13,824 nt of DNA, taken from the NCBI GenBank assembly GCA_004525875.1, contig SPBQ01000018.1, positions 1 to 13,824 of the forward strand, written 5' to 3'. The DNA is from Myxococcales bacterium. Its GTDB lineage: Bacteria; Desulfobacterota_B; Binatia; UBA1149; SPBQ01. Made by a program: the position numbers and the translations under genes. Under the pieces are notes generated by a model. It was not told where the DNA came from. It was given only the letters and a program-made list of their open reading frames with translations, and made no database searches. Shown here piece after piece: positions 1-9,889 of the stretch (position 1 is the first letter of the stretch; each line of letters begins with the position of its first letter).

Positions 1-2
1 TC

Positions 3-1313
3 ACAGAACTGGCCGTTATTGCAGGCCAGTGCCGTACTGGCCGCGCAGTTGCCGCCCTGGCACGTCTCCGCGCCGTCGCAGACGTTGGCGTCGGCGCAGG
101 TGGTGCCGTCGGCCACGGCTGCGGTCGTGCAGCCGGTCGCCGGCGTACAGGAGTCGGTCGTGCAGACGTTGCCATCGTTGCAGATCGCCGGCGGGCCGGA
201 CGTGCAGGCGCCGCCCGCGCAGCTGTCACCCGTGGTGCAGAGGTTGCCGTCCTCGCAGGACGTGCCATCGACCACGGGTGTGCCGCCGCAGCCGGCAACC
301 GGGTCGCAGCTGGTGGCGATGCAGCCGCCGGCGTCCTCACAGACGAGCGCAGCTCCGGCCATACAGTTGGCGACGGCATCACAGGTCTCCATGCCGTTGC
401 AGACGTTGCCGTCTTCGCAGGCGGCGTCGACCGGCGTGTTGACGCACGCATCGGCTCCCTCGTCGCAGAGATCATCGGTGCAGGGGACCGAATCGTCGCA
501 GATCAGAGCGATGCCGGGCTGGCAGCCGAGCGTCGCGTCGCAGGTCTCCGCGCCGTCGCAGAACTGACCGTTGTCGCAGACGGGGTCGCTGGGCGTGTTC
601 GTGCACGTGTCGCCGATCTCGTCGCAGCCGTCGAGGGTGCAAGCGGTGCCGTCGCTACAGTCGGGTGCGGCGCCGGACTGACAGCCGAGCGCCGCGTCGC
701 AGGACTCGATCCCATTGCAGAACTGGCCGTCGTCGCAGGTCGGCGGCGTGCCGGCGGTGCAGCCGGACGCAGCTTCGCAGGTTTCCATTCCGTTGCATGC
801 GTTGCTGTCGATGCAAAGAGTGTTGTCGGGCGTGCTGGTACAGACGTCGAGGGCGGCGTCACAGGCGTCGACCGTGCATGCGACGCCGTCGTCGCAGACC
901 AGTGGGCCGGTCGTCAAGCAGCCGGCGACGTCATCGCAGCTCTCGATGCCGTTGCAGGCCAATCCATCGAGGCAGGCGAGATCATCGGGCAGATTGCTGC
1001 ACGTGTCTTGGGCCTCGTTGCAGATGTCGACGGTGCAGCCGACGTGGTCGTTGCAGGGCGCGCTCCCCGGAAGGCATCCCATGGACGCATCGCAGATCTC
1101 GACGCCGTCGCAGAACTTGCCGTCGCCGCACAGGGCATCGCTCGCCGTGATCGAGCACGAGTCGGTCGACTCGTCGCAGATGTCGACCGTGCAATCGACG
1201 CCGTCGTTGCAGGGGGGCGGGGTCGTGGTGACACAATCGGCGATCGTGTCGCAGGTTTCCACGCCATCACAGAACTGGCCGTTGTCGCACAGACCGTCGG
1301 ATGGCGTGCTCGT
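3..1313 (-). CDS. Cys-rich repeat protein, portion downstream of an in-frame TGA (partial, runs off left edge)
   Basis: This is the same reading frame as the repeat gene at 1314-3308, continuing without any stop from just past the TGA to the window edge (437 codons). Translating it by hand gives the same repeat family. Several 53-residue units of the form CDNGQFC-x5-C-x5-C-x7-C-x5-C-x4-C-x6-C are seen, one of 52 residues, plus 54- and 25-residue variants nearer the left edge. Because the repeat register is kept across the TGA, this is the C-terminal part of one original gene and not an independent gene. No credible separate start with a ribosome binding site was seen. It is translated only if the TGA is read through, is a sequencing error, or if internal re-initiation occurs. 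The true C-terminus lies outside the window. The longer plus-strand frames across this stretch are antisense shadows. Confidence 0.7.
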
Positions 1314-3308
<1,995 letters not shown>

Positions 3309-3781
3309 GCGATGCCCTGGTCCCGGAGGTGGTGTTGCCGTCAACAGGTGCATGAGCATCTGCTGTGCGCCGCGAACGTCGAGTCGACAGTTCACGGCTC
3401 TAGGCACATGGGTCCTCAATAGCCGGAGCTTAGAACACCTGGGCGCGACAGCCAGAGGGCGATCCCGTGCGATGCGAGGATTCATCGTCGTAATCCGCTG
3501 CAGTGCCTTGCCGAGGGCAGGGAGGACCCGCGCTCGTTGCAGGATCGCAACGGTGGCCGATGGACGACCCCACAGATGCTGTTGCAGATGCATTCACTCG
3601 CACGGGGGGACATCCGTCGTGTCGTGCGATTCGCGTGATGCAGTAGCAACGAACGAGTAGGGGATCTTGACGAAAAGGATGTGGTTCGCGATGCCGATCT
3701 GCGTCCATACTCGGCATCCGTATGCGTCCGTGCGTCCACACCCGAACGACCTGTCGAACGAACAAGCCCGCACCTTCGAGC
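3309..3781. other. Divergent intergenic region between the two repeat genes (473 bp)
   Basis: No coding sequence with family-like content is seen here; the frames that cross it are random-looking. Both paralogous genes would be transcribed outward from it, so promoters for both should lie within. No convincing -35/-10 pair was found on either strand. A TTGACG at 3667-3672 lacks a good -10 at 16-18 bp. A perfect inverted repeat CGTTGC-N6-GCAACG at 3535-3552 could be an operator, but such a short palindrome also occurs by chance. The leader of the minus gene has AGGG before its ATG; the plus gene has only a weak purine stretch. Confidence 0.6.
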
Positions 3782-6700
3782 ATGCCGACGATGCTCGGCG
3801 TGCCCAGAACGGAACTGTCGATCCTATCGCTCCTGTCGATCTCGCTGCTCGTGCTCGCGTCCGGGGCCTTCGTTCCAGGCGACGCCGTCGCCGCTTCCGG
3901 AGATCGAACGCTCGATCGGTTCGACGTGCCGCTTGCGGGCACCGCCATCGTCACGGTCGCTCGCGTCGTTCGTCGATCCGCCATGGTCGCGATCCGCGAT
4001 GGGCGGAGGCGGCCGTGCGCTCGTATGCGCCGCGAGACCGACGATGCTCAGGCTGTGCGTCGCTGTGCGCGACTTCGTGCCAGACGGGTGCGCAGTGCGC
4101 GGGGCGGTCAGGTGCTGGCGGCGCCGCTCGCGTGGTCGCTGATCACCGCGCCTTGCCAGGTGGATGCCGAATGCGACGACGGCGAGTTCTGTAACGGGCT
4201 CGAGCGCTGCGACGCCGGCGGTGAGTGCGTGGCCGGCATCGCAGTCGATTGTGACGATGGCGTGGGCTGCACGGCGGATGCCTGCAACAGGTTCATGGAG
4301 GTGTGTTCGCACATCGCGCTCGACCAGGTCTGCGATGACGGCGCGTTCTGCACCGGTGTCGAGACCTGCGACGACCAGCGCGATTGCCTGGCCGGCGCGG
4401 CCCCCGACTGTGAGGAAGGCATCGCATGCACGGTCGATCTGTGCGACACGGCGACCGACGACTGCATCCACCTGCCCGATGCGACGCGTTGTGCCGACGG
4501 ATCGTTCTGTAACGGAGCGGAGGTGTGCGACGCCGCGGACGGCTGCCTGGCCGGCTCGCTACCGGTGTGTGACGACGCCATCAACTGTACGGCCGACGCT
4601 TGTAATGAAGCGCTCGGCGGCTGCATTCATCAGCCGGTCGATTGGGTCTGCGACAACGGCGTGTTCTGCGACGGGGCCGAGACCTGTAGCGCGCAAGAGG
4701 GCTGCATCGCCGGCCCGCCCCCGGCCTGCAACGACGGGGTGAGCTGCACACACGACATCTGCGACCGGACTGCAGACGCTTGCGCGAGCTCGGCCGACGA
4801 CGCGTTGTGCGACGACGGCGCGTTCTGCAACGGTGCGGAAACCTGCGATGCAACGACGGGCTGCGCTGCCGGCACTGCTCCCGTGTGCGCCGACACGGTC
4901 GCCTGCACCGCCGACATGTGTGACGAGACGGCCGACGCCTGTGTGAACTTCGCGGTGGACGACGTCTGCGACAACGGTCAGTTCTGCGACGGCGAGGAGC
5001 GCTGCGACGTCGATGATGGCTGCGAAAACGGTGTGCCGGCGGAGATCGATGATGGCGTCGACTGCACCGTCGACGTCTGCGATGAAGCGGCCGACGTGGT
5101 GGTTCACGTTCCTGCGGACCTCATGTGCGATGACCGTGAGTTCTGCAACGGTGTCGAGAGCTGCGATATCGATGCCGACTGTCAGGTCGGTGTTCCGCCC
5201 TCGGTCGACGACGGAGTGCCGTGTACGCGCGACAGCTGTGACGAGGCGGCCGACACGATCGTCCATTCGGTCGACGATACGGTCTGTGACGACGGCGCGT
5301 TCTGCAACGGCGCCGAGCGTTGTGATGAGATATCGGGCTGCCTGGCCGGAGACGCAGTCCTGTGCGACGACGGGCTCGAATGTACGACCGATGCGTGCGA
5401 CGAGGGCGCCGACCGCTGCGCTGCGACCGCTGTTGATGGGCTCTGCGACGACGGTGTTTTCTGCAACGGCTCCGAGAGCTGCGACGGTGAGGCCGGGTGC
5501 CTCGCCGGGCCAACGCCCGATTGTGACGACGGCGTGGCGTGTACGGTCGACTTCTGTGATGCTGCGGGCGATGGGTGTCGCGCCATCGCTATCGACGGGG
5601 ACTGCGACGACGGTCTGTTCTGCAACGGCGCCGAGGTCTGCGATGCAGGGGCCGGCTGCCAGCCCGGCACGGCGCCCGATCTCGCGGACGGGGTGGCGTG
5701 CACGGTCGACGCCTGCGATGACGCGAGCGCAAGCATCGTTCACACTCCCGATAACACGAGCTGTGACGATGGCGAGTTCTGTAACGGCGTCGAGCGTTGC
5801 GACGCGACGGCCGACTGCACGGCTGGAGACGCCGTCGTGTGCAACGACGGCGTGGACTGCACGAATGATGTCTGCGACGAGAGTGTCGACGGGTGCGAGG
5901 CGGTCGCCTCCGACGCTCTCTGCGACGATGGTCTGTTTTGCAACGGTGCGGAGAGCTGCGATGCGGGCGGAGGTTGCCAGCCGGGGCCGCTGCCCGACTG
6001 CGAGGACGGCGTGGTGTGCACGGTCGACCTGTGCGATGCGTCCATCGACGGCTGTCTCAGCGTTGGCGCTGATGCGGCGTGCGACGACGGCGACTTCTGT
6101 AATGGGCTCGAGGTCTGCGACGTGGCTGACGGCTGCCGGCCCGGCACCGCGCCGGATATTGACGATGGCGTGCCCTGTACGGTCGACGAGTGTGACGAGG
6201 CTACTGACACGTTCGTGCATACACCGGTCGACGCGCTGTGCGAGGACGGCGAGTTCTGCAACGGCGTCGAGACCTGCGACGCTACGACCGGCTGTGAGCC
6301 CGCTGGCGCGATAGACTGCAACGACGGCGTCGGGTGCACGACCGATCTCTGCGACGAGGCGGGCGACGTATGCGAGCACTTGCCCACCGACGTCGTCTGC
6401 GACGATCGGGTGAGCTGCAACGGCGCCGAGACCTGTGACGCGGGGCAGGGGTGCGTGGTCGGCGCACCGCTCGATTGCGACGACGGCGTGGAGTGCACGA
6501 TCGATGTGTGCGACGGCCAGGCCGATGCCTGTCTCAATGTCGCGCTCGACGCGGTTTGCGACGACGGGAACCCCTGTACCGACGACGTCTGCGACACCGT
6601 TGCCGGCTGTGCGAGTAGCGACAATGCCGTAGCCTGCGATGACGGCGATGCCTGTACGACCGAGGACATGTGCAGCGCCGGTGCATGCACGGGGGCGGCG

Positions 6701-8845
6701 CCGCCGAACTGTGACGACGGCAATCCCTGCACCGACGATACCTGTGACGCGCTCGGCGGCTGCCTCCACCCCGACAATGCCGCGCCCTGCGACGATGGCG
6801 ATGCGTGCACGACGGGCGACGTGTGCAGCGAGGGGGCGTGCGCCGGCGGGGCGCCGGCCGAGTGCGATGACGGTAATGCGTGTACGGATGACAGCTGCGA
6901 CGCTGCGGCGGGCTGTCTGAACCCCGCCAACGCGGCGCTCTGTGACGACGGCGACGCGTGCACGAGCGGTGATGTCTGCCGCCAGGCAGCGTGCGCGAGC
7001 GGGGCGTTGGTGGCGTGCGATGACGGCAACTCGTGCACCGACGACAGCTGCGACACGGGGGCGGGCTGTCTCAACACGGCGAACACCGCGGTCTGCGACG
7101 ACGGTGACGCGTGCACGACCGAGGATGTGTGCAGTGAGCGGCAGTGTGCCGGTGGGGCGGTGCTGGATTGCGATGATGGCAACGCGTGCACCGACGATAG
7201 CTGCGACGAACTTGTCGGCTGCGCGCATCTCGACAATACGGCCAGCTGCGATGATGGTGACGCGTGCACGGCGGGCGACGTTTGCGCGGTCGGCACGTGC
7301 GTCGGACCGGAGGTCGCGCCTTGCGATGACGGCGACCCGTGCACGACGGACACCTGCGACGCGACCTCCGGCTGCGCGAGCGCGCCCCTGGACTGCAGCC
7401 TGCTCGACACCGACTGCGGTCAGGGTGCCTGCGAGCCGTCGGCCGGGCTCTGCGTTCCCGGCCCCCCGATCGAGGCGGATTGTGACGACGGTGACGCTTG
7501 CACCGTCGATCTCTGCGATTCTGCCCAGGGCTGCGCGACGACGCCCGTGATCTGCGACGATGGGGATGCCTGCACCGTCGAGATCTGCGATCCGGCGACG
7601 GGCTGCGTGAGTACACCGCTGGACTGCAGCTTGCTCGACGAACCCTGCGTGGTGGGTGTCTGCGAACAGGTCGCTGGCGTCTGTGTGGCCGAGGCCGTCG
7701 ACGGCGAGGGGTGTAGCTCCGGCTCGTGCGATAGCGACGCGGCTTGTGACGACGCGGATGCGTGCACGGTCGATACCTGTAGCCCCGCGGACGGCTGCAC
7801 GAGCGCGGCGATGATCTGCGACGACGGCGACGCTTGCACGGCTGACACCTGTGACGCTGTCGCCGGCTGTCTGTTCGAGCCGGTGTCGTGCGACGATGGC
7901 GACGCTTGCACCGACGACGCGTGTGAGGCGCAGGTCGGCTGTACCCGGACCACGGTGGCGTGCGACGACGGCCTGGCGTGCACGCTCGATACGTGCGGAC
8001 CGAGCACCGGCTGCACGAACGAGCCGGTCGACGCGCTCTGCGACGACGGCTCGTTCTGCAGCGGGGCCGAGACCTGCCAGCCGCTGCAGGGCTGTCTCGC
8101 AGGCCCAGAGCCGATGTGCGACGACGGTAGTATGTGTACGGCCGACTCGTGCAGTGACGAGCTTGCCTCTTGCGTCCACGAGACGGGTCCCGGTGCCGGC
8201 ATCGAGTCGATCGATGTACTGGATTTCGAGGAGCTGCTGGCCGGTGAGCAGATGATCGTGGCAGTGTCGGCCGGCGGCCTCGGTCCGATCGGGATAGCGG
8301 CGACCAATCCGGCACTCGGCGCCGCGACCAACGCGGCGATCATCTACGACTCCTCGTGCAGCGGCGGATGTTCGGGTGGCGACGACGATCTCGGCACTCC
8401 CAACCAGCTGTTCGGTGGTCCCGGTCACGGAAACGACGGTGGACCGGGCACGGCGTCCGCCAACGACCGTCCGCTCGGCAACGTACTGATCGTGGCCGAG
8501 AACCTCGTCGACGCCGACGGCGACGGACTGGTCGACGTCCCGGACGATCAGGCGAACGAGGTCGTTTCGATGTTGTTCGATTTCTCGGCTGTCGGGCCCG
8601 TGGCGGTGCGCTCCATCACGTTCCTCGACGTGGAGATGACCGACATCGCACCGCTTGTCGAGATGTTCGATGCCGCGGGGATCCTGATCGAGAGCACCGA
8701 GGTTGAGCACTCTGGCGACAATGGCGTCATCGTGGCTGACCTCGGAGAGGTGCCGAGCGTCGCCTTCGTGACGGTGAGGATCGGCGGTTCGGGCGCCGTC
8801 GACGAGGTCGTGTTCTCGACTCGGACCTGCGCCGCCGCGAACTAG
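3782..8845 (+). CDS. Giant secreted Cys-rich repeat protein with non-repetitive C-terminal domain (1687 aa)
   Basis: Exported protein of unknown function. The ATG at 3782 was chosen because it places Arg9 before a hydrophobic core (about residues 13-30) and an AVAA signal-peptidase site near residue 38; ATG 3791 is equally plausible. ATG 3722 adds 20 polar residues and is unlikely. No strong ribosome binding site is seen. Order of parts: signal peptide; Arg-rich linker (about 40-120); fifteen 53-residue units (131-925); five 51-residue units (926-1180); irregular 24-25-residue half-units (1181-1419); one more 53-type unit (from 1420); and a Cys-poor C-terminal domain (1474-1687) with a DADGDGLVD loop at 1577. 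No LPXTG, PEP-CTERM or MYXO-CTERM anchor is present, so it is probably released or bound non-covalently. Acidic, disulfide-rich repeats suggest a rigid extracellular rod, possibly calcium-binding. It is divergent from its paralogue, and its TAG overlaps the stop of the converging hydrolase gene. Confidence 0.85.
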   Translation: MPTMLGVPRTELSILSLLSISLLVLASGAFVPGDAVAASGDRTLDRFDVPLAGTAIVTVARVVRRSAMVAIRDGRRRPCARMRRETDDAQAVRRCARLRARRVRSARGGQVLAAPLAWSLITAPCQVDAECDDGEFCNGLERCDAGGECVAGIAVDCDDGVGCTADACNRFMEVCSHIALDQVCDDGAFCTGVETCDDQRDCLAGAAPDCEEGIACTVDLCDTATDDCIHLPDATRCADGSFCNGAEVCDAADGCLAGSLPVCDDAINCTADACNEALGGCIHQPVDWVCDNGVFCDGAETCSAQEGCIAGPPPACNDGVSCTHDICDRTADACASSADDALCDDGAFCNGAETCDATTGCAAGTAPVCADTVACTADMCDETADACVNFAVDDVCDNGQFCDGEERCDVDDGCENGVPAEIDDGVDCTVDVCDEAADVVVHVPADLMCDDREFCNGVESCDIDADCQVGVPPSVDDGVPCTRDSCDEAADTIVHSVDDTVCDDGAFCNGAERCDEISGCLAGDAVLCDDGLECTTDACDEGADRCAATAVDGLCDDGVFCNGSESCDGEAGCLAGPTPDCDDGVACTVDFCDAAGDGCRAIAIDGDCDDGLFCNGAEVCDAGAGCQPGTAPDLADGVACTVDACDDASASIVHTPDNTSCDDGEFCNGVERCDATADCTAGDAVVCNDGVDCTNDVCDESVDGCEAVASDALCDDGLFCNGAESCDAGGGCQPGPLPDCEDGVVCTVDLCDASIDGCLSVGADAACDDGDFCNGLEVCDVADGCRPGTAPDIDDGVPCTVDECDEATDTFVHTPVDALCEDGEFCNGVETCDATTGCEPAGAIDCNDGVGCTTDLCDEAGDVCEHLPTDVVCDDRVSCNGAETCDAGQGCVVGAPLDCDDGVECTIDVCDGQADACLNVALDAVCDDGNPCTDDVCDTVAGCASSDNAVACDDGDACTTEDMCSAGACTGAAPPNCDDGNPCTDDTCDALGGCLHPDNAAPCDDGDACTTGDVCSEGACAGGAPAECDDGNACTDDSCDAAAGCLNPANAALCDDGDACTSGDVCRQAACASGALVACDDGNSCTDDSCDTGAGCLNTANTAVCDDGDACTTEDVCSERQCAGGAVLDCDDGNACTDDSCDELVGCAHLDNTASCDDGDACTAGDVCAVGTCVGPEVAPCDDGDPCTTDTCDATSGCASAPLDCSLLDTDCGQGACEPSAGLCVPGPPIEADCDDGDACTVDLCDSAQGCATTPVICDDGDACTVEICDPATGCVSTPLDCSLLDEPCVVGVCEQVAGVCVAEAVDGEGCSSGSCDSDAACDDADACTVDTCSPADGCTSAAMICDDGDACTADTCDAVAGCLFEPVSCDDGDACTDDACEAQVGCTRTTVACDDGLACTLDTCGPSTGCTNEPVDALCDDGSFCSGAETCQPLQGCLAGPEPMCDDGSMCTADSCSDELASCVHETGPGAGIESIDVLDFEELLAGEQMIVAVSAGGLGPIGIAATNPALGAATNAAIIYDSSCSGGCSGGDDDLGTPNQLFGGPGHGNDGGPGTASANDRPLGNVLIVAENLVDADGDGLVDVPDDQANEVVSMLFDFSAVGPVAVRSITFLDVEMTDIAPLVEMFDAAGILIESTEVEHSGDNGVIVADLGEVPSVAFVTVRIGGSGAVDEVVFSTRTCAAAN
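4172..6556 (+). repeat. Type A array: fifteen 53-residue (159-bp) units in perfect register
   Basis: Unit starts fall at 4172, 4331, 4490, 4649, 4808, 4967, 5126, 5285, 5444, 5603, 5762, 5921, 6080, 6239 and 6398, exactly 159 bp apart with no indel. The Cys pattern is C-x5-C-x5-C-x5-C-x7-C-x5-C-x4-C-x6-C. Eleven units have all eight Cys. Units 6, 7, 10 and 13 lack both Cys27 and Cys45, replaced by I/V, V/I, L/I and I/F. That makes 112 Cys in 795 residues, about 14 percent. Confidence 0.92.
5285..6238 (+). repeat. Higher-order duplication: three-unit block 8-9-10 repeated as 11-12-13
   Basis: Units 8 and 11 share ERCD and AGDAV before Cys27. Units 9 and 12 share ESCD and a GPxPDC...CTVDxCDAxxDGC pattern. 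Units 10 and 13 share EVCD, PGTAPD, loss of Cys27 and Cys45, and a VHTP tail. So a 477-bp block at 5285-5761 matches 5762-6238 unit by unit, better than neighbouring units match each other. Unit 7 is also a six-Cys unit, extending the period of three. Growth by duplicating whole multi-unit blocks is inferred. Confidence 0.65.
6557..7321 (+). repeat. Type B array: five 51-residue (153-bp) units
   Basis: Starting directly after the type A array, five units of exactly 51 residues follow the pattern CDDGNxCTDDxCD...GC...NxxxCDDGDACTxxDxC...C. Cys lie at 1, 7, 12, 18, 27, 33, 39 and 44. The length is constant across all five (6557, 6710, 6863, 7016, 7169). The CDDGDACT segments recall Asp-rich calcium-binding loops, but this is only a resemblance. 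Confidence 0.88.
7322..8038 (+). repeat. Type C region: irregular half-units of about 24-25 residues
   Basis: After the 51-residue array the regular period breaks down into short CDDGDACTxDxCD...GC half-units with insertions. A CSLLD-containing insert occurs twice, near 7390 and 7625, each following a half-unit, so this part also carries an internal duplication. It is followed at 8039 by one complete eight-Cys type A unit that borders the C-terminal domain. Confidence 0.75.
8201..8842 (+). other. Non-repetitive C-terminal domain of the giant repeat protein
   Basis: Residues 1474-1687 begin IESIDVLDFEEL and contain GNVLIVAEN, then a DADGDGLVD acidic loop (codons from 8510), then SITFLDVE and IGGSGAVDEVVFS. 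From memory, the pattern of DFE start, a GNVLI segment, a DxDxDG loop, a xxFLDVE strand and a final GGSGAVxxxxF strand recurs as a beta-rich extracellular domain at the ends of secreted bacterial proteins. I cannot name the family with confidence. A carbohydrate- or surface-binding, calcium-dependent role is inferred. Confidence 0.55.
8842..8845. other. CTAG palindrome carrying both stop codons of two converging genes
   Basis: The plus-strand repeat gene ends with TAG at 8843-8845, and the minus-strand hydrolase ends with TAG read from 8844 to 8842. The two stops overlap by two base pairs within the self-complementary CTAG. There is no room between the genes for a terminator. Confidence 0.95.
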
Positions 8846-9786
8846 GCTTCGTTGGCCAGCGCGATTCGCAGGCGCTCGCCGGTTGCGGCGATCGCACGGT
8901 CGGCGCGCTCGACCATCCCCTCGAATCCGAAGAAACCGTGGATCAGTCCTTCCTCGCGGATGATCTCGACCGTGACACCCGACTCCCGCAGCCGGCGTCC
9001 GTAGGCTTCCCCCTCATCGCGCAGCGGATCGAACTCGGCCGTCACGATGGTCGTGGGTGGCAGGCCGATGTGATTGTCGGCGCGAATCGGCGAGGCAAAC
9101 GGATCGTCGCCGTCCTCGGGCCGGCTCAGGTAGTGGCGCCAGAACCACATCATCATCTGGCGGGTCAGCAGGTAGCCCTCGGCGAACTCACGATAGGAGA
9201 CGGTGTCGAAATCGTGGTCGATGACGGGGTAGATCAGTAGCTGGTGTGCGAGCGCCGGGCCGCCGCGGTCACGGGCCATCAATGCGACGACTGCCGCAAG
9301 ATTGCCGCCGGCGCTGTCGCCGGCCACGGCGATGCGTTGCGGGTCGCCGCCGAGCTCGGCGGCGACGGCGGCAACCGAGACGGTGGCGGCGTAGCAGTCC
9401 TCGGCCGCGGCCGGGAACTTCGCCTCCGGGGCCAGCCGATAGTCGACCGAGACGAGCAGCGCGCCGGCGGCGTGCGCCAGCGACCGGCAGGTGGCGTCGT
9501 GCGTGTCGAGGTCGCAGATGCAGAAGCCGCCGCCGTGGAAGTACACGACGATCGGCGGCGGTCCCTCGGTGGCAGTTTCGGGTCGGTAGATGCGAACCTT
9601 GAGTGGGTAGTCGGGGCCGTCGATCTCGCGTTCGAAGACTTCCGCCATGCGGCGCGGTTCGGCGGCGCCGGTGGGCATCCCGGCCATCAGCGCGCGCAGC
9701 GCCGGGGGCTCGATGCTGTCGAGATCGGAAATATCGCCGAAGCCCATCTCTTCGAGAATCGGTTGAAACTGTGGATCGAGCGGCAA
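8842..9786 (-). CDS. Alpha/beta hydrolase, HSL-type (family IV) esterase/lipase
   Basis: Carboxylesterase-type enzyme of 314 residues, the usual length for the family, without a signal peptide, so cytoplasmic. The oxyanion-hole motif HGGGF is at residues 84-88. The nucleophile elbow GDSAGGN puts the catalytic Ser at 158. Asp253 (in EFDPLRDE) and His283 (in LIHGFF) complete the triad. SVDYRLAPE at 113-121 is typical of the HSL family. The start is a TTG at 9784-9786, giving MPLDPQ, a beginning common in this family, with GGGAG about ten bases upstream; the next ATG, at residue 14, would cut the N-terminal cap. The physiological ester is unknown. It is divergent from the deacylase-like gene across 103 bp and may share regulation with it. 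Confidence 0.92.
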   Translation of the reverse strand: MPLDPQFQPILEEMGFGDISDLDSIEPPALRALMAGMPTGAAEPRRMAEVFEREIDGPDYPLKVRIYRPETATEGPPPIVVYFHGGGFCICDLDTHDATCRSLAHAAGALLVSVDYRLAPEAKFPAAAEDCYAATVSVAAVAAELGGDPQRIAVAGDSAGGNLAAVVALMARDRGGPALAHQLLIYPVIDHDFDTVSYREFAEGYLLTRQMMMWFWRHYLSRPEDGDDPFASPIRADNHIGLPPTTIVTAEFDPLRDEGEAYGRRLRESGVTVEIIREEGLIHGFFGFEGMVERADRAIAATGERLRIALANEA

Positions 9787-9813
9787 GTCGGAAGTTCTCC
9801 CGTGGCAGGTCGC

Positions 9814-9842
9814 TTGACCTGATCGCGGCGGGTGGGTTTAGA
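9814..9842 (+). promoter_or_regulatory. Candidate sigma70-type promoter for the deacylase-like gene
   Basis: TTGACC at 9814-9819 matches the -35 consensus at five of six bases. With 17 bp spacing it is followed by TTTAGA (9837-9842), or with 19 bp by TAGACT (9839-9844); both are weak -10 matches. Transcription would begin near 9850, giving a leader of about 40 bases. The palindrome GCAATTGC at 9856-9863 lies just downstream and could be an operator. Confidence 0.35.
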
Positions 9843-9876
9843 CTACGCGCGCCAAGCAATTGCGAGCCTGGCTACG

Positions 9877-9884
9877 AGGAGAGG
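9877..9884 (+). promoter_or_regulatory. Ribosome binding site deciding the ATG at 9890
   Basis: AGGAGAGG lies five bases before the ATG at 9890. This strong Shine-Dalgarno match argues against the in-frame start at 9860, which would place it inside the coding sequence. Confidence 0.8.
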
Positions 9885-9889
9885 CATTG

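Noticed and set aside
3667..3711. TTGACG followed by CATACT as a promoter for the plus-strand repeat gene
   Set aside because: The spacing of 33 bp is far too long and no better -10 lies at 16-18 bp.
3722..3781. Upstream ATG at 3722 as the start of the giant repeat protein
   Set aside because: It would put 20 polar and charged residues before the signal peptide and has no ribosome binding site.
4172..6556. Regular 159-bp period resembling a CRISPR-like array or DNA satellite
   Set aside because: The period is a protein repeat in one open frame; units differ at DNA level and there are no identical short repeats with unique spacers.
4559..8710. A 1383-codon open frame on the minus strand, antisense to the giant repeat gene, and a second antisense frame at 5740-7410
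   Set aside because: They mirror the repetitive, stop-poor GC-rich codons of the real gene. The translations are low-complexity, lack recognisable domains, and no start with a ribosome binding site stands out.
9860..9889. Earlier in-frame start at 9860 for the deacylase-like gene
   Set aside because: The strong AGGAGAGG just before 9890 and the absence of any ribosome binding site before 9860 favour the later start.
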